Assembly: GCA_025357975.1 (NCBI GenBank)
Contig: JANYKY010000104.1
Location: 1-27,361 of the forward strand
DNA: 27,361 nucleotides
Source of the DNA: Gemmatimonadaceae bacterium
GTDB taxonomy: Bacteria > Gemmatimonadota > Gemmatimonadetes > Gemmatimonadales > Gemmatimonadaceae
Direction: 5' to 3'
Made by a program: the position numbers and the translations under genes. Below the pieces are notes generated by a model, which was not told the DNA's origin, made no database searches, and saw only the letters and a list, made by a program, of their open reading frames with translations. Positions 16,246-24,206 of the stretch are shown piece after piece. Every line of letters starts with the position of its first letter. Positions within the stretch are counted from its first letter, which is position 1.

Positions 16246-17325
16246 CTAGTCTTTGGCCCGAAGATACTGATCGGGCCATCGCACTTCGGCGTTCAGCGCC
16301 TTCGCAGCGTGAAGCCCAAAATACGGATCGCGGAGCATCTCGCGGGCGAGCAGGACAATATCCGCCCGTCCATCTGATATGATCTCATCCGCTTGCGCGG
16401 GTGTCGTTATCAAGCCGACCGCTCCCGTCAGCACCGATGTCTCACCACGAATTCGCTCAGCAAATTGTGTCTGATAGCCAGGAGCAACCGGGATCTTGGC
16501 GCCGGCCACGAGCGAACCCGATGAACAATCGATCAGATCGACTCCCATCGGTCCGATCACGCGCGCAAGTTCCACGGACTGTTCGATATCCCAACCACCA
16601 TCGGCCCAATCTGTGGCTGAGATCCGAACGAATAAGGGCAGTCGCTCGGGCCAAACCTCTCTAACTCGAGCTACTATCTCCTTAGTAAATCTGACGCGCT
16701 TCTCGAAAGATCCGCCGTATTCGTCGAGCCGATAATTACTGAGCGGCGAGAGGAACTCGTGCATCAGGTAGCCATGAGCCGCATGCAGCTCGATTACCTC
16801 GAAGCCCGCATCAAGCGACCTGCGTGCCGCCTCGCCAAATGCCGCGATTATTCGGTCGATTCCTGCTTTGTCAAGAGCGACAGGCGGAGGATTCACATTG
16901 TAATGTGGAATCGCACTTGGTGCGAAAATCGGCCACCAGCCACCCTCCTGCACCGTCAGGAACTTCCCCCCACGCCATGGCACATCAGTGCTGGCCTTAC
17001 GACCCGCGTGTGCTAGCTGAATTCCGGCCACTGCGCCCTGCGATTTTACGAACGCAACGCACCGAGCGAGCATCTCTACGTGGTCATCTTTCCATATGCC
17101 CAGATCATGAGGTGAAATCCGGCCTTCGGGCGTAACGGCTGCCGCTTCGGTAACAATGAGCGCCGCGCCTCCAACTGCCCGGCTCCCGAGGTGAACCAGG
17201 TGCCAATCGCTGGCGAAACCATCCTCACTCGAATACTCGCACATCGGCGACACCGCGATTCGATTCCGAAAGGTTATGTCACGGATCGTAAGAGGCGTAA
17301 ACAGGTTTGGCTGACTTACTGACAT
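16246..17325 (-). CDS. namA: NADPH:flavin oxidoreductase, YqjM/NamA-like old yellow enzyme
   Basis: A 359-residue FMN-dependent TIM-barrel enzyme reducing activated C=C bonds of alpha,beta-unsaturated carbonyls and related electrophiles. It matches Bacillus YqjM along its whole length: LFTPLTIRDITFRNRI, then SPMCEYSSEDG with Cys29 (the redox-sensing Cys), GIQLAHAGRKA, the substrate pair His181/His184 with Tyr186 in HAAHGYLMHEFLSPLSN, and DLIDCSSGSL near the FMN-binding end. Gene symbol assigned by family resemblance. It is the last gene of the operon; its ATG lies 8 bp upstream of the preceding gene's stop-codon end, suggesting translational coupling. Confidence 0.93.
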   Translation of the reverse strand: MSVSQPNLFTPLTIRDITFRNRIAVSPMCEYSSEDGFASDWHLVHLGSRAVGGAALIVTEAAAVTPEGRISPHDLGIWKDDHVEMLARCVAFVKSQGAVAGIQLAHAGRKASTDVPWRGGKFLTVQEGGWWPIFAPSAIPHYNVNPPPVALDKAGIDRIIAAFGEAARRSLDAGFEVIELHAAHGYLMHEFLSPLSNYRLDEYGGSFEKRVRFTKEIVARVREVWPERLPLFVRISATDWADGGWDIEQSVELARVIGPMGVDLIDCSSGSLVAGAKIPVAPGYQTQFAERIRGETSVLTGAVGLITTPAQADEIISDGRADIVLLAREMLRDPYFGLHAAKALNAEVRWPDQYLRAKD

Positions 17326-18509
17326 GAAATCCCGAAAGGGCCTCCCGGCACATCGATGACAGGAGCGCTCGCGAATACGCTAAAGAGATCCAGCTCATCC
17401 ATCAGGTTGTTGGCGCTCGCATCACGGAGCGCGAGCGGCTGAAGTGACCACCGCGATTCAATCAAACGCAAAATCGATGCGTGATCATAAACCTGGCTCG
17501 ACACATGGCCGCGCTTTACAAACGGCGAAACGAGAACAGTCGGGATGCGAAATCCCCTGAGCCCGTCAGAATTGCCGGCGGCACGCTCGATCTCCGACAG
17601 AGGTGCAACCTGAGGTCGCACGTGATCGTAATAACCGCCCCACTCATCAAACGTTATTACGAGCAGAGACGTCGCCCACTGTGGTCCCGTCGTAACCGCG
17701 CGATAAATATTCGCAAGAAATGACTCGGCATTTCGAATATCCCCCGGCGGGTGATAGCTGTTGCTTAAATCGTTCGCCAGCTCAGGGTCGACGTACGAAA
17801 CATTCGGGAGCCGGCCGCCTGCGGCATCGGTGAAGAACGACCCAATCGGCTTGATGATCGAACTGTAGCGGTCGGCCCAGAACGATGCGGTTGTGATCGA
17901 CGTCCCGTAGTTCGCGCCGGTCAGATTTGATGCTGCCAGCCGATCCCAGATAGTCGGCAGTGTGCTGACTCTCTGCGTGTTGGAGATGCGATCTGTCTGC
18001 CCAGCGTGCGAGATAATTCGATTTGGATATGTCGGCCCAAGAAACGGCGCAAAATAGCGATCGAGAACGGTCCACTGTGGGGCAGCTTTGCCAAGAAATG
18101 GCAGGTCGCCCGAGGAATAGAACCCAATCGCCGAGAGGTCGCTTCCGTCTGCTTTGAGCCAACCGTCGCACGCCCCACTATCAAACTGCACACGGCCGCC
18201 GGCCGCCGAGTGGTTTGGATCCGCCAGTCCGCAGCCATCGAATGATGTGAGATGATGCGTTGGCTGCATTACACCTGCTCGATCAGGATACGACAGGCCG
18301 GATTGTTTTCCGTCGGCTCCAGGAAGCCACCCGAGCAGGTGATCGAACGAGCGGTTCTCCATCGTAACGATGATGATGTTGTCGAGCGAGCCGGGTGTCA
18401 CCGGCTGCGGAAACACGATTGAGCTCTTGCAGCCGAGTATGCCGGCTCCCGTCACGAGTGCGGCTCTCTGGAGGAAGTCGCGACGAGAAAGATGTGTCGT
18501 TGCAATCAT
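17316..18509 (-). CDS. Tat-exported phospholipase C-like phosphoesterase
   Basis: 397 residues from the ATG at 18509 (the frame is open to 18599, but that start would overlap the upstream gene and bury the signal). The N-terminus has a twin-arginine motif LSRRDFLQ (Arg9, Arg10), a hydrophobic region, and ILGC with Cys27, so it could be a Tat lipoprotein. The body is the phosphoesterase family of bacterial non-specific phospholipase C and AcpA-type acid phosphatases: MENRSFDHLLGW, GPTYPNRIISHAG, the metal-binding ITFDEWGGYYDHV, and VYDHASILRLIESRW. Substrates could be phospholipids or phosphomonoesters outside the inner membrane. Middle gene of the operon: 43 bp after the NmrA-like gene, 10-bp overlap with the oxidoreductase. 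Confidence 0.9.
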   Translation of the reverse strand: MIATTHLSRRDFLQRAALVTGAGILGCKSSIVFPQPVTPGSLDNIIIVTMENRSFDHLLGWLPGADGKQSGLSYPDRAGVMQPTHHLTSFDGCGLADPNHSAAGGRVQFDSGACDGWLKADGSDLSAIGFYSSGDLPFLGKAAPQWTVLDRYFAPFLGPTYPNRIISHAGQTDRISNTQRVSTLPTIWDRLAASNLTGANYGTSITTASFWADRYSSIIKPIGSFFTDAAGGRLPNVSYVDPELANDLSNSYHPPGDIRNAESFLANIYRAVTTGPQWATSLLVITFDEWGGYYDHVRPQVAPLSEIERAAGNSDGLRGFRIPTVLVSPFVKRGHVSSQVYDHASILRLIESRWSLQPLALRDASANNLMDELDLFSVFASAPVIDVPGGPFGISCQ

Positions 18510-18552
18510 ACGGTTAATGTCGCTGCGCGCAACGGGAGCCGGCACTAATACC

Positions 18553-19476
18553 TTATGCGGGAGACCGGCTCGATTGAAATTTCTCTCGAGCGAAATCATC
18601 GAGCTTCGTCAACGACATCGAGGTCCTTGAAAGAAGCTCCCCTGGATCGAACATTTGATCCGTCGTCTCGGCAACGATTCCCGAGCGGATGATTCTGCTG
18701 ATGCCCGGATGAATCTTGCCGAGGCCGAGTGACACCAATTTCAGGAAGGGGATAGGGACGCTGCTCACCTTCGCTTTTTTCCCGCTGGCACGCTCGAATG
18801 CTGCGATCGCCTGGCGGTCTGTAAGATTCTCGGGACCCCCTATCTCGATCACTTCACCGCGCATCCCGAAATCATCTACCGCGCGGACAACGAGTTCCGC
18901 CACATCGCCGGCTGCAACGAAGTTACGGGGATTTCTTCCTGCGCCGAACAACAGTACACGTTGACCCTTGAAGACGAATTTTCCAATCAACTCCTGCGCA
19001 TGCATCTCCATGAACGCGGTCGGACGGATGATGGTGAACGCCATCCCGCTTTCCCGGAGATACCGCTCCATTCGAGCCTTCGTCCGCCAGAAATCGACTG
19101 GATGATCGAGCGAAGCGCCGAACACGGACACGAAAATGAAATTGGCCGCACCGGCCAGTCTCGCATTGTCGATAAGTGCGCGGAGACCTTCATCGTCGAC
19201 GAGATCACTGGCGCTCTCGCCTTTGCCAAGCATCGAATGGGTCGCTGATATGACAGTGGTGACTCCGCGCACCGCGAATTCGAGCGACTCCGGATCGCGG
19301 AGGTCGCCCTTTACGATGGCGGCTCCGCGCTTTTTCAGGTCGTCCGCCTTGGACTGGGTGCGAGTCATCACGCGGACACGATGACCTGTCTCCAGAAGAC
19401 GGCGTGTTACAAGCGTGCCGAGAGTGCCCGTCCCCCCCGTGACCAGGATCAGCGGGCTCGGGTCGGCGGGGGTCAG
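18553..19476 (-). CDS. NmrA-like NAD(P)-binding atypical SDR, apparent CTG start
   Basis: Read from a CTG at 19476 the product has 307 residues and begins TPADPSPLILVTGGTGTLG, supplying the GxxGxxG dinucleotide fold; the first ATG (19371) would remove it. No ATG, GTG or TTG exists between the upstream in-frame stop and this point. An AAGGGA Shine-Dalgarno-like sequence lies just before the CTG, whose TG overlaps the TGA stop of the aldo/keto reductase (CTGA). Further features: GDLRDPESLEFAVRGVTTVI at about 57-76, then VSVFGASLDHPVDFWRTK and IIRPTAFMEMHAQ, as in NmrA/NAD(P)H-binding proteins of the YwnB/SDR_a5 type. The role may be redox sensing or quinone or small-molecule reduction; unknown here. 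Confidence 0.87.
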   Translation of the reverse strand: MTPADPSPLILVTGGTGTLGTLVTRRLLETGHRVRVMTRTQSKADDLKKRGAAIVKGDLRDPESLEFAVRGVTTVISATHSMLGKGESASDLVDDEGLRALIDNARLAGAANFIFVSVFGASLDHPVDFWRTKARMERYLRESGMAFTIIRPTAFMEMHAQELIGKFVFKGQRVLLFGAGRNPRNFVAAGDVAELVVRAVDDFGMRGEVIEIGGPENLTDRQAIAAFERASGKKAKVSSVPIPFLKLVSLGLGKIHPGISRIIRSGIVAETTDQMFDPGELLSRTSMSLTKLDDFAREKFQSSRSPA

Positions 19477-20447
19477 TGTCCCTTCACAGCATGAGGTTTG
19501 TACGGAGCTTCGAGTGCTTTCGTCTGCTCTTCACTCAGCTTGACCTCGAGCGCTTTGATTGCTGTTTGCAGGTGTTCGATTTTTGTCGCTCCGATAATCG
19601 GCGCAGCAACTCCGGGGCGTGATAACAACCAGGCGAGTGCAACTTCCGCCGGTTGCACTCCAATCTCCGCCGCAACTGCGCGATTGGCATCGATGACATC
19701 GTTATCGCCAGGCGAGTCGTAAAGCTCATCGCCAAACGAATCGTTTTCGGCACGCGTCGTTCCCGATGACGGCGATGGAGTTGTTCGCGCGAGCCGTCCT
19801 CGGCCCAAGGGGGACCACGGGATGAGACCGACCCTTTCTTCGAGACACAGCGGAATCATCTCACGCTCCTCTTCCCGGTAAATAAGGTTGTAGTGATTCT
19901 GCATGGAAATGAATTTCGCCCAGCCATTTCGCTCTGATGTCGAAAGCGCCTGCGCCATTCTCCATGCATAGCCCGAACTTGCGCCGATATGGCGAACCTT
20001 TCCTTGAGTCACGAGGTGATCGAGCGCACCGAGCGTCTCCTCGATCGGCACCTTTGGATCGAAGCGATGAATCTGGTACAAGTCGATGGTCTCTACCCCG
20101 AGACGCTTGAGACTCGCTTCACAGGCCTGGACAATGTGCTTGCGGGATAGGCCGCCCATATTCTGGCCGGCGCTCATCGGAAAATTGACCTTTGTCGCAA
20201 GCACGATTTCGTCCATTTTCGCCATTTCCCGAAGCGCGCGGCCGGTTACTTCCTCGCTGACACCAACGGAATACATATCCGCGGTATCAAAGAAGTTGAT
20301 TCCCGAATCGAGGGCGAGCTTGTAGAAGGGCCGTGCTTCTGCCTCATCCAGCACCCACGGGCGCCATTTTGATGTCCCGTAGCTCATGCATCCAAGGCAG
20401 ATGCGCGAAACGGACAGTCCTGATTTACCAAGCTGCGTGTACTGCAT
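19473..20447 (-). CDS. yajO: YajO-like aldo/keto reductase
   Basis: 324 residues from the ATG at 20447, chosen because homologues begin MQYxxLGKSGLxVSRxCLG; upstream in-frame starts lack support. The catalytic tetrad is present: Asp54, Tyr59 (FFDTADMYS), Lys86 (LATK) and His127 (YQIHRFD). The family-specific stretch ISMQNHYNLIYREEEREM and the C-terminal GLIPWSPLGRGRL and YKPH close to E. coli YajO are seen. It would catalyse NADPH-linked reduction of carbonyls; E. coli YajO is linked to 1-deoxyxylulose-5-phosphate synthesis. First gene of the four-gene minus-strand operon, with its TGA overlapping the CTG start of the next gene. Confidence 0.92.
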   Translation of the reverse strand: MQYTQLGKSGLSVSRICLGCMSYGTSKWRPWVLDEAEARPFYKLALDSGINFFDTADMYSVGVSEEVTGRALREMAKMDEIVLATKVNFPMSAGQNMGGLSRKHIVQACEASLKRLGVETIDLYQIHRFDPKVPIEETLGALDHLVTQGKVRHIGASSGYAWRMAQALSTSERNGWAKFISMQNHYNLIYREEEREMIPLCLEERVGLIPWSPLGRGRLARTTPSPSSGTTRAENDSFGDELYDSPGDNDVIDANRAVAAEIGVQPAEVALAWLLSRPGVAAPIIGATKIEHLQTAIKALEVKLSEEQTKALEAPYKPHAVKGH

Positions 20448-20514
20448 CGTTATTCTGTAGTTTGGGTCCCTACAAGTATGTCCCGTTGCCGCCACTTCGC
20501 GCGAGCACTCGTTG

Positions 20515-20541
20515 TTGACGAAAAACCAGACATGATATACG
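20515..20541 (+). promoter_or_regulatory. Possible sigma-70-type promoter of the lipase gene
   Basis: TTGACG (20515-20520) and TATACG (20536-20541) are separated by 15 bp, shorter than the 16-18 bp ideal. They lie about 40 bp before the lipase ATG in the 132-bp divergent spacer shared with the aldo/keto reductase operon. Confidence 0.3.
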
Positions 20542-20579
20542 GTTGTTTGCCTTCAAACCCCATTTTCAGGATTTGCTTC

Positions 20580-21281
20580 ATGCGCGCCAGCCATCTCTTT
20601 CGCTCAGCCGTTGTAGTCGCCGCCATTGCTCTCGTTGCATGCTCACCGGATGTGACCGGTCCGGATATTCAGGCAACCCGCCTTGCGGTACTTCCCGTGC
20701 GAAATCCGGTTCTCTTCATCCACGGATGGAATTCGACCGGCGCGACCTGGTTCACGACCATCGACAAGTTCAAGGCGAGCGGGTACAGCGACGCGGAACT
20801 CTACAACTGGACGTACTACAGCGGGCAATCGAACGTCATCACCGCTAACCAGATTGCCGCCAAAGTCGATTCGATTCTCGCAATCACTCACGCGTCGAAG
20901 GTTGACCTCATCACCCATTCCATGGGTTCTATCTCAGCGCGTTACTACACGAAGAATCTCGGTGGCGCCGACAAAGTGGAAGCACTTGTCTCACTCGGCG
21001 GAACGAACCATGGCACCAATACCGCTTACTTCTGCCTTCAGACGTCGTGTCTGGAGATGAGACCGAATTCGTCGTTCCTGAACGCACTCAACAAGACGGA
21101 CGAGACCGCCGGGCTGACTCGCTACGCTACGTGGCGCTCACCCTGCGACGAAGTGATCAATCCACTATCGAGCCCGAGTCTTTCTGGTGCCGTCAGCAAC
21201 ACGATCACGACTTGCCTGAAGCATTCGCAGCTGCATGAAGATCCGACCGTCTACAGCCAGTACGAAGCTTTTATTCAGTAG
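20580..21281 (+). CDS. Secreted LipA-like triacylglycerol lipase, lipoprotein
   Basis: 233 residues from the ATG at 20580, giving a signal peptide with lipobox LVAC and Cys21; upstream starts would add a non-signal extension. The alpha/beta hydrolase fold has an oxyanion strand VLFIHGWNS (44-52), nucleophile Ser114 in ITHSMGSISARYY, and a SLGGTNHGT block. Asp190 (SPCDEVINP) and His215 or His219 near the end complete a possible triad. Size, the THSMG nucleophile elbow and the KNLGGADKVEALVSLGG stretch resemble Bacillus subtilis LipA-type lipases (alpha/beta-hydrolase family I.4). Cleaves ester bonds of lipids outside the inner membrane. Four cysteines (152, 157, 189, 212) might form disulfides. 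Confidence 0.86.
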   Translation: MRASHLFRSAVVVAAIALVACSPDVTGPDIQATRLAVLPVRNPVLFIHGWNSTGATWFTTIDKFKASGYSDAELYNWTYYSGQSNVITANQIAAKVDSILAITHASKVDLITHSMGSISARYYTKNLGGADKVEALVSLGGTNHGTNTAYFCLQTSCLEMRPNSSFLNALNKTDETAGLTRYATWRSPCDEVINPLSSPSLSGAVSNTITTCLKHSQLHEDPTVYSQYEAFIQ

Positions 21282-21309
21282 CGCAAGTTACGCCGGCAGC
21301 TAAGCGCAC

Positions 21310-22191
21310 ATGCCTGAGCTGCCGGACGTAACGGTCTACGTAGAAACGATAAGGTCCCATGTATCGGGACGCGTGCTTGAAAAGATTCGCATCGCCAACC
21401 CGTTCGTCGTGCGATCCGTCGAGCCCCCGATCTACGATGCCGAACGAAAAAGCGTTCGCGAAGTGCGGCGCATTGGCAAACGCATCGCCATTGGACTAGA
21501 TGATGACTTGTGGCTCGTCATTCATCTAATGATCGCCGGAAGATTTCGCTGGCTCAAACCCGGTGGAAAGGTTCCGGGAAAGCTCGGCCTCGCCGCTTTC
21601 GATTTCGAAAACGGATCGTTGGTTCTCACCGAAGCTGGATCTCAGCGCCGCGCGTCGATCACGCTGGTGCGTGGTGAAGAGTCCCTTGCCGAGATCAATC
21701 GGGGAGGGGCGGAGCCACTCGCTATCGACGTCGCCTCATTTGCGGAACGCCTGCGTAGCGAGAACCATACGCTCAAGCGATCATTGACCGATCCGAGATT
21801 GTTCAGCGGAATTGGCAACGCCTATTCGGATGAGATTCTTCATCGTGCGCGACTGTCGCCGGTCAAGCATACCAATCGCCTGACTGATGAAGAGATTGCC
21901 ACATTATTCGACGCGACGCGCCTTACTTTGATCGAGTGGACCGACCGCCTGAGAGCAGAGGCGAAGGGCCAGTTTCCTGTCAAAGTCACGGCGTTTCACG
22001 ATGAGATGGCCGTGCATGGCCGGTATGGAAAGCCGTGCCCAGTTTGTAGCTCGCCCGTTCAACGCATCAGGTACGCAAGCAACGAGACCAATTACTGCGC
22101 TCGCTGCCAGACCGACGGGAAACTCCTCGCCGATCGAGCGCTCTCCCGGTTATTACGTCAGGACTGGCCGAAGTCGATCGACGAGCTTTAA
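21310..22191 (+). CDS. Fpg/Nei-family DNA glycosylase, divergent subfamily
   Basis: 293 residues starting MPELPDVTVY, so the catalytic N-terminal Pro and Glu3 are present. Lys57 sits in RRIGKRI, the helix-two-turn-helix has TDPRLFSGIGNAYSDEILHRAR (about 159-180), and the C-terminal zinc finger has Cys242, Cys245, Cys262 and Cys265. The Arg five residues before the third Cys, which contacts DNA in E. coli Fpg (QRATFYC), is Asn257 here (SNETNYC). The overall fold thus supports a base-excision enzyme for oxidised bases with beta,delta-lyase chemistry, but lesion preference may differ from MutM. 28 bp after the lipase gene on the same strand, converging with an SDR gene. Confidence 0.9.
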   Translation: MPELPDVTVYVETIRSHVSGRVLEKIRIANPFVVRSVEPPIYDAERKSVREVRRIGKRIAIGLDDDLWLVIHLMIAGRFRWLKPGGKVPGKLGLAAFDFENGSLVLTEAGSQRRASITLVRGEESLAEINRGGAEPLAIDVASFAERLRSENHTLKRSLTDPRLFSGIGNAYSDEILHRARLSPVKHTNRLTDEEIATLFDATRLTLIEWTDRLRAEAKGQFPVKVTAFHDEMAVHGRYGKPCPVCSSPVQRIRYASNETNYCARCQTDGKLLADRALSRLLRQDWPKSIDEL

Positions 22192-22193
22192 CC

Positions 22194-23009
22194 CTACGTG
22201 CCTTTTCCCACGGCGGTCTCGAGCATTTGCGAGAACATGCTGCCGAGCGACTGTCCGCCGTCGCATACCATTACGGTGCCGGTGATGAAGCGCGCCGAAT
22301 CGGAGCAAAGGAAGAGCGCGAGATCCGCTATCTCTCCTTTCTCTGCAAACCTGCCGAGCGGAATCATCTTCGTCACGAAGGTGCGCGCTTTTTCGTTCGG
22401 GGCGAGGCGTCTCATTCCTTCGGTGTCATCGACGGCTCCAGGCGCAATTGAGTTCACGCGGACTCCGTTCGGGCCCCATTCGAGCGCGAGCGTTCTCGTT
22501 ACCATATCGACTCCCGCTTTGGCGGCACAAACATGCGCCTGCATCGCCATCGGGACGAAGGCCTGAGTCGCGGAGATGTTGACGATCGATGCGCCTGGTT
22601 TTCGAAGATGCTCGTACGCGGCGCGGCACGCGTTGAATGTGCCGAGGAGGTCGATGTCCACGACTGCCTTGAATCCATTCGCGGACATTCCGAGTGCGGG
22701 AGCCGGAAAATTGCCCGCAGCTCCGCATACAAGAATATCGAGCTCGCCAAGTTGACTGCGTGCTGAGCTAACAGCGGATGCGAGTGCATCGTAGTCGCGG
22801 ACGTCGGCGGCGAACCCGGCTGCGGTCCCCCCCGACGATTCGATTCCACGTACCGCATTGTCGAGCTTTTCCTGGGTTCTACCGACAAGCGCTACCTTCG
22901 CACCCTGCTGGGCAAATCGTTCAGCGATGGCGAGGTTGATTCCGCTGCCTCCGCCTGTAATCAGTGCAACTTTCCCGTTCAGAATTTTTTCACCAAATGC
23001 CGTTCCCAT
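22194..23009 (-). CDS. SDR-family 2,4-dienoyl-CoA reductase-like enzyme
   Basis: 271 residues. Rossmann motif GGGSGINLAI at 19-28, Asp/Gly loop CGAAGNFPAP at 95-104 and the DIDLLGTFNACR helix are those of peroxisomal-type 2,4-dienoyl-CoA reductases. As in that group, the usual SDR Tyr of YxxxK is missing: the position four before Lys164 is Val160, preceded by His159 in QAHVCAAKAG. These enzymes remove double bonds of unsaturated acyl-CoAs during beta-oxidation using NADPH. C-terminal DDTEGMRRLAP matches the acyl-CoA-binding region. It lies 23 bp downstream of the ArsR-type regulator, which may control it. A canonical SDR of unknown substrate is the alternative. Confidence 0.9.
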   Translation of the reverse strand: MGTAFGEKILNGKVALITGGGSGINLAIAERFAQQGAKVALVGRTQEKLDNAVRGIESSGGTAAGFAADVRDYDALASAVSSARSQLGELDILVCGAAGNFPAPALGMSANGFKAVVDIDLLGTFNACRAAYEHLRKPGASIVNISATQAFVPMAMQAHVCAAKAGVDMVTRTLALEWGPNGVRVNSIAPGAVDDTEGMRRLAPNEKARTFVTKMIPLGRFAEKGEIADLALFLCSDSARFITGTVMVCDGGQSLGSMFSQMLETAVGKGT

Positions 23010-23032
23010 AGCTGCTCCGTTTCTGTGTGTCG

Positions 23033-24184
23033 TCAGGATTTGTTGGGGCTGCGCGTGCGCCTGACCGAGGACGCGGGATCAACGTCGGAGAACATCTCGC
23101 GCGCCGCCGCGCCGGATGATCTCTCGAGAACGCGACGATTCAGGGCCAGCACAACGCCGTTTTCCGTGTGAGTTTCTTCGAGGAGTCCGGCTGAGCGAAG
23201 CAGCTGGACGTGGTGAGAAATAGTCGGCTTCGAGACGCCGAACATCCGGGAAAGCTCGACAGATGTCATCGCCTTCCTGGCGATTGCTGATGCGATTGCG
23301 TAGCGAGTGGTGTCCCCGAGTGCGTTGAAAACGAGGGCCGGGTTGACGGCCATTCTCGTTTCTGCCGACAGCGTTGTATCGAGGAGCGGTATGAAGAACC
23401 GTGTTTTACCGGTTGTATCATCGTATGCTGCCCACATGTTGGTTGCGTTGAATGCTGATGGGATTACGTGGATTCCGGTCACAGAACTTCTCTTGACGCT
23501 GGTCGCCCCCCGGATGCCGCGGACTGTGTCTGCGGATATGACAATCGGCAGACCAGCTGTGTGTGCGAACTCCTCCGCGCCCTGGAGCGTTACCGCCTGA
23601 CGAAGATTTCTCGCGCGGTCTCTCATCTGTGCCTCGAGCACCGCCCACGTTTCAGAAAATCCGCATCCCCAGAAGGTCATGAGCACCGTCACTACTTCCT
23701 CGCGATAATCAAAGACGTCGTTGATGAGCCTGTCGAACGCGAGTGCACTCTTGCTTCTGGGTGAGAACGGAAGAAGCCCCAGAAGTGAGAGCAACCTCCC
23801 CTGCGGCGCCGGCTCAGCAAGAACTGCGGCGGAGAGTGTCGCGGTTTTCGATAGCAGGTCCTCCACGCTGCCCAACTTCCTGAAAACTCCACCCAGAACT
23901 GAGCGTTGAAATGCGATCAGGTCCATTTCGCCCATTTCTGCGAGCATCTCGGTGAAGCTGGGGGCAGGTTGAACTTCGCGAAGCGAGTCCGCGAGAAGGG
24001 GCCAAATCAGTGGCGAGGGCGCGATCCGGGCGATGCTGGCGCGAGCTTTCGGATTGAGTCGGCGTTGCATCTCGCGTCGCCAGGCCTGAAAATGATCTGC
24101 GTTGCCCTGCAGTGCCTGCAAGGCGTAGAAGATCTCGAAGCGTGGAGTGACCTGGACGTCGATGACTGTTTCGCGACCTGACAT
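23033..24184 (-). CDS. ArsR-type winged-helix transcriptional regulator with long N-terminal domain
   Basis: 383 residues. The DNA-binding domain is C-terminal: FNALGDTTRYAIASAIARK, then MTSVELSRMFGVSKPTISHH and LLRSAGLLEETHTENGVV, a standard ArsR/HTH_20 fold at about 283-350. The first about 270 residues have no metal-binding Cys motif and resemble the helical DUF5937-type domain seen in ArsR-like regulators of Actinobacteria and Chloroflexi; a ligand is unknown. It probably regulates its own operon: 17-bp gap after the protease gene, which contains a candidate operator, and 23 bp before the SDR gene. The ATG at 24184 has no strong ribosome binding site. Confidence 0.85.
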   Translation of the reverse strand: MSGRETVIDVQVTPRFEIFYALQALQGNADHFQAWRREMQRRLNPKARASIARIAPSPLIWPLLADSLREVQPAPSFTEMLAEMGEMDLIAFQRSVLGGVFRKLGSVEDLLSKTATLSAAVLAEPAPQGRLLSLLGLLPFSPRSKSALAFDRLINDVFDYREEVVTVLMTFWGCGFSETWAVLEAQMRDRARNLRQAVTLQGAEEFAHTAGLPIVISADTVRGIRGATSVKRSSVTGIHVIPSAFNATNMWAAYDDTTGKTRFFIPLLDTTLSAETRMAVNPALVFNALGDTTRYAIASAIARKAMTSVELSRMFGVSKPTISHHVQLLRSAGLLEETHTENGVVLALNRRVLERSSGAAAREMFSDVDPASSVRRTRSPNKS

Positions 24185-24188
24185 TTAA

Positions 24189-24206
24189 GTTAGATAACGT
24201 TCTAAC
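24189..24206. promoter_or_regulatory. Candidate ArsR-type operator, inverted repeat
   Basis: GTTAGA at 24189-24194 and its exact complement TCTAAC at 24201-24206 flank 6 bp (TAACGT). The site lies just upstream of the regulator ATG (24184) and overlaps the stop codon of the aspartic protease gene. Inverted repeats of this size near the start are typical for autoregulated ArsR proteins (inference). Confidence 0.4.

Noticed and set aside
18510..18599. Longer start of the phospholipase C-like gene
   Set aside because: It would overlap the upstream gene by 47 bp and put 30 non-signal residues in front of the twin-arginine motif.
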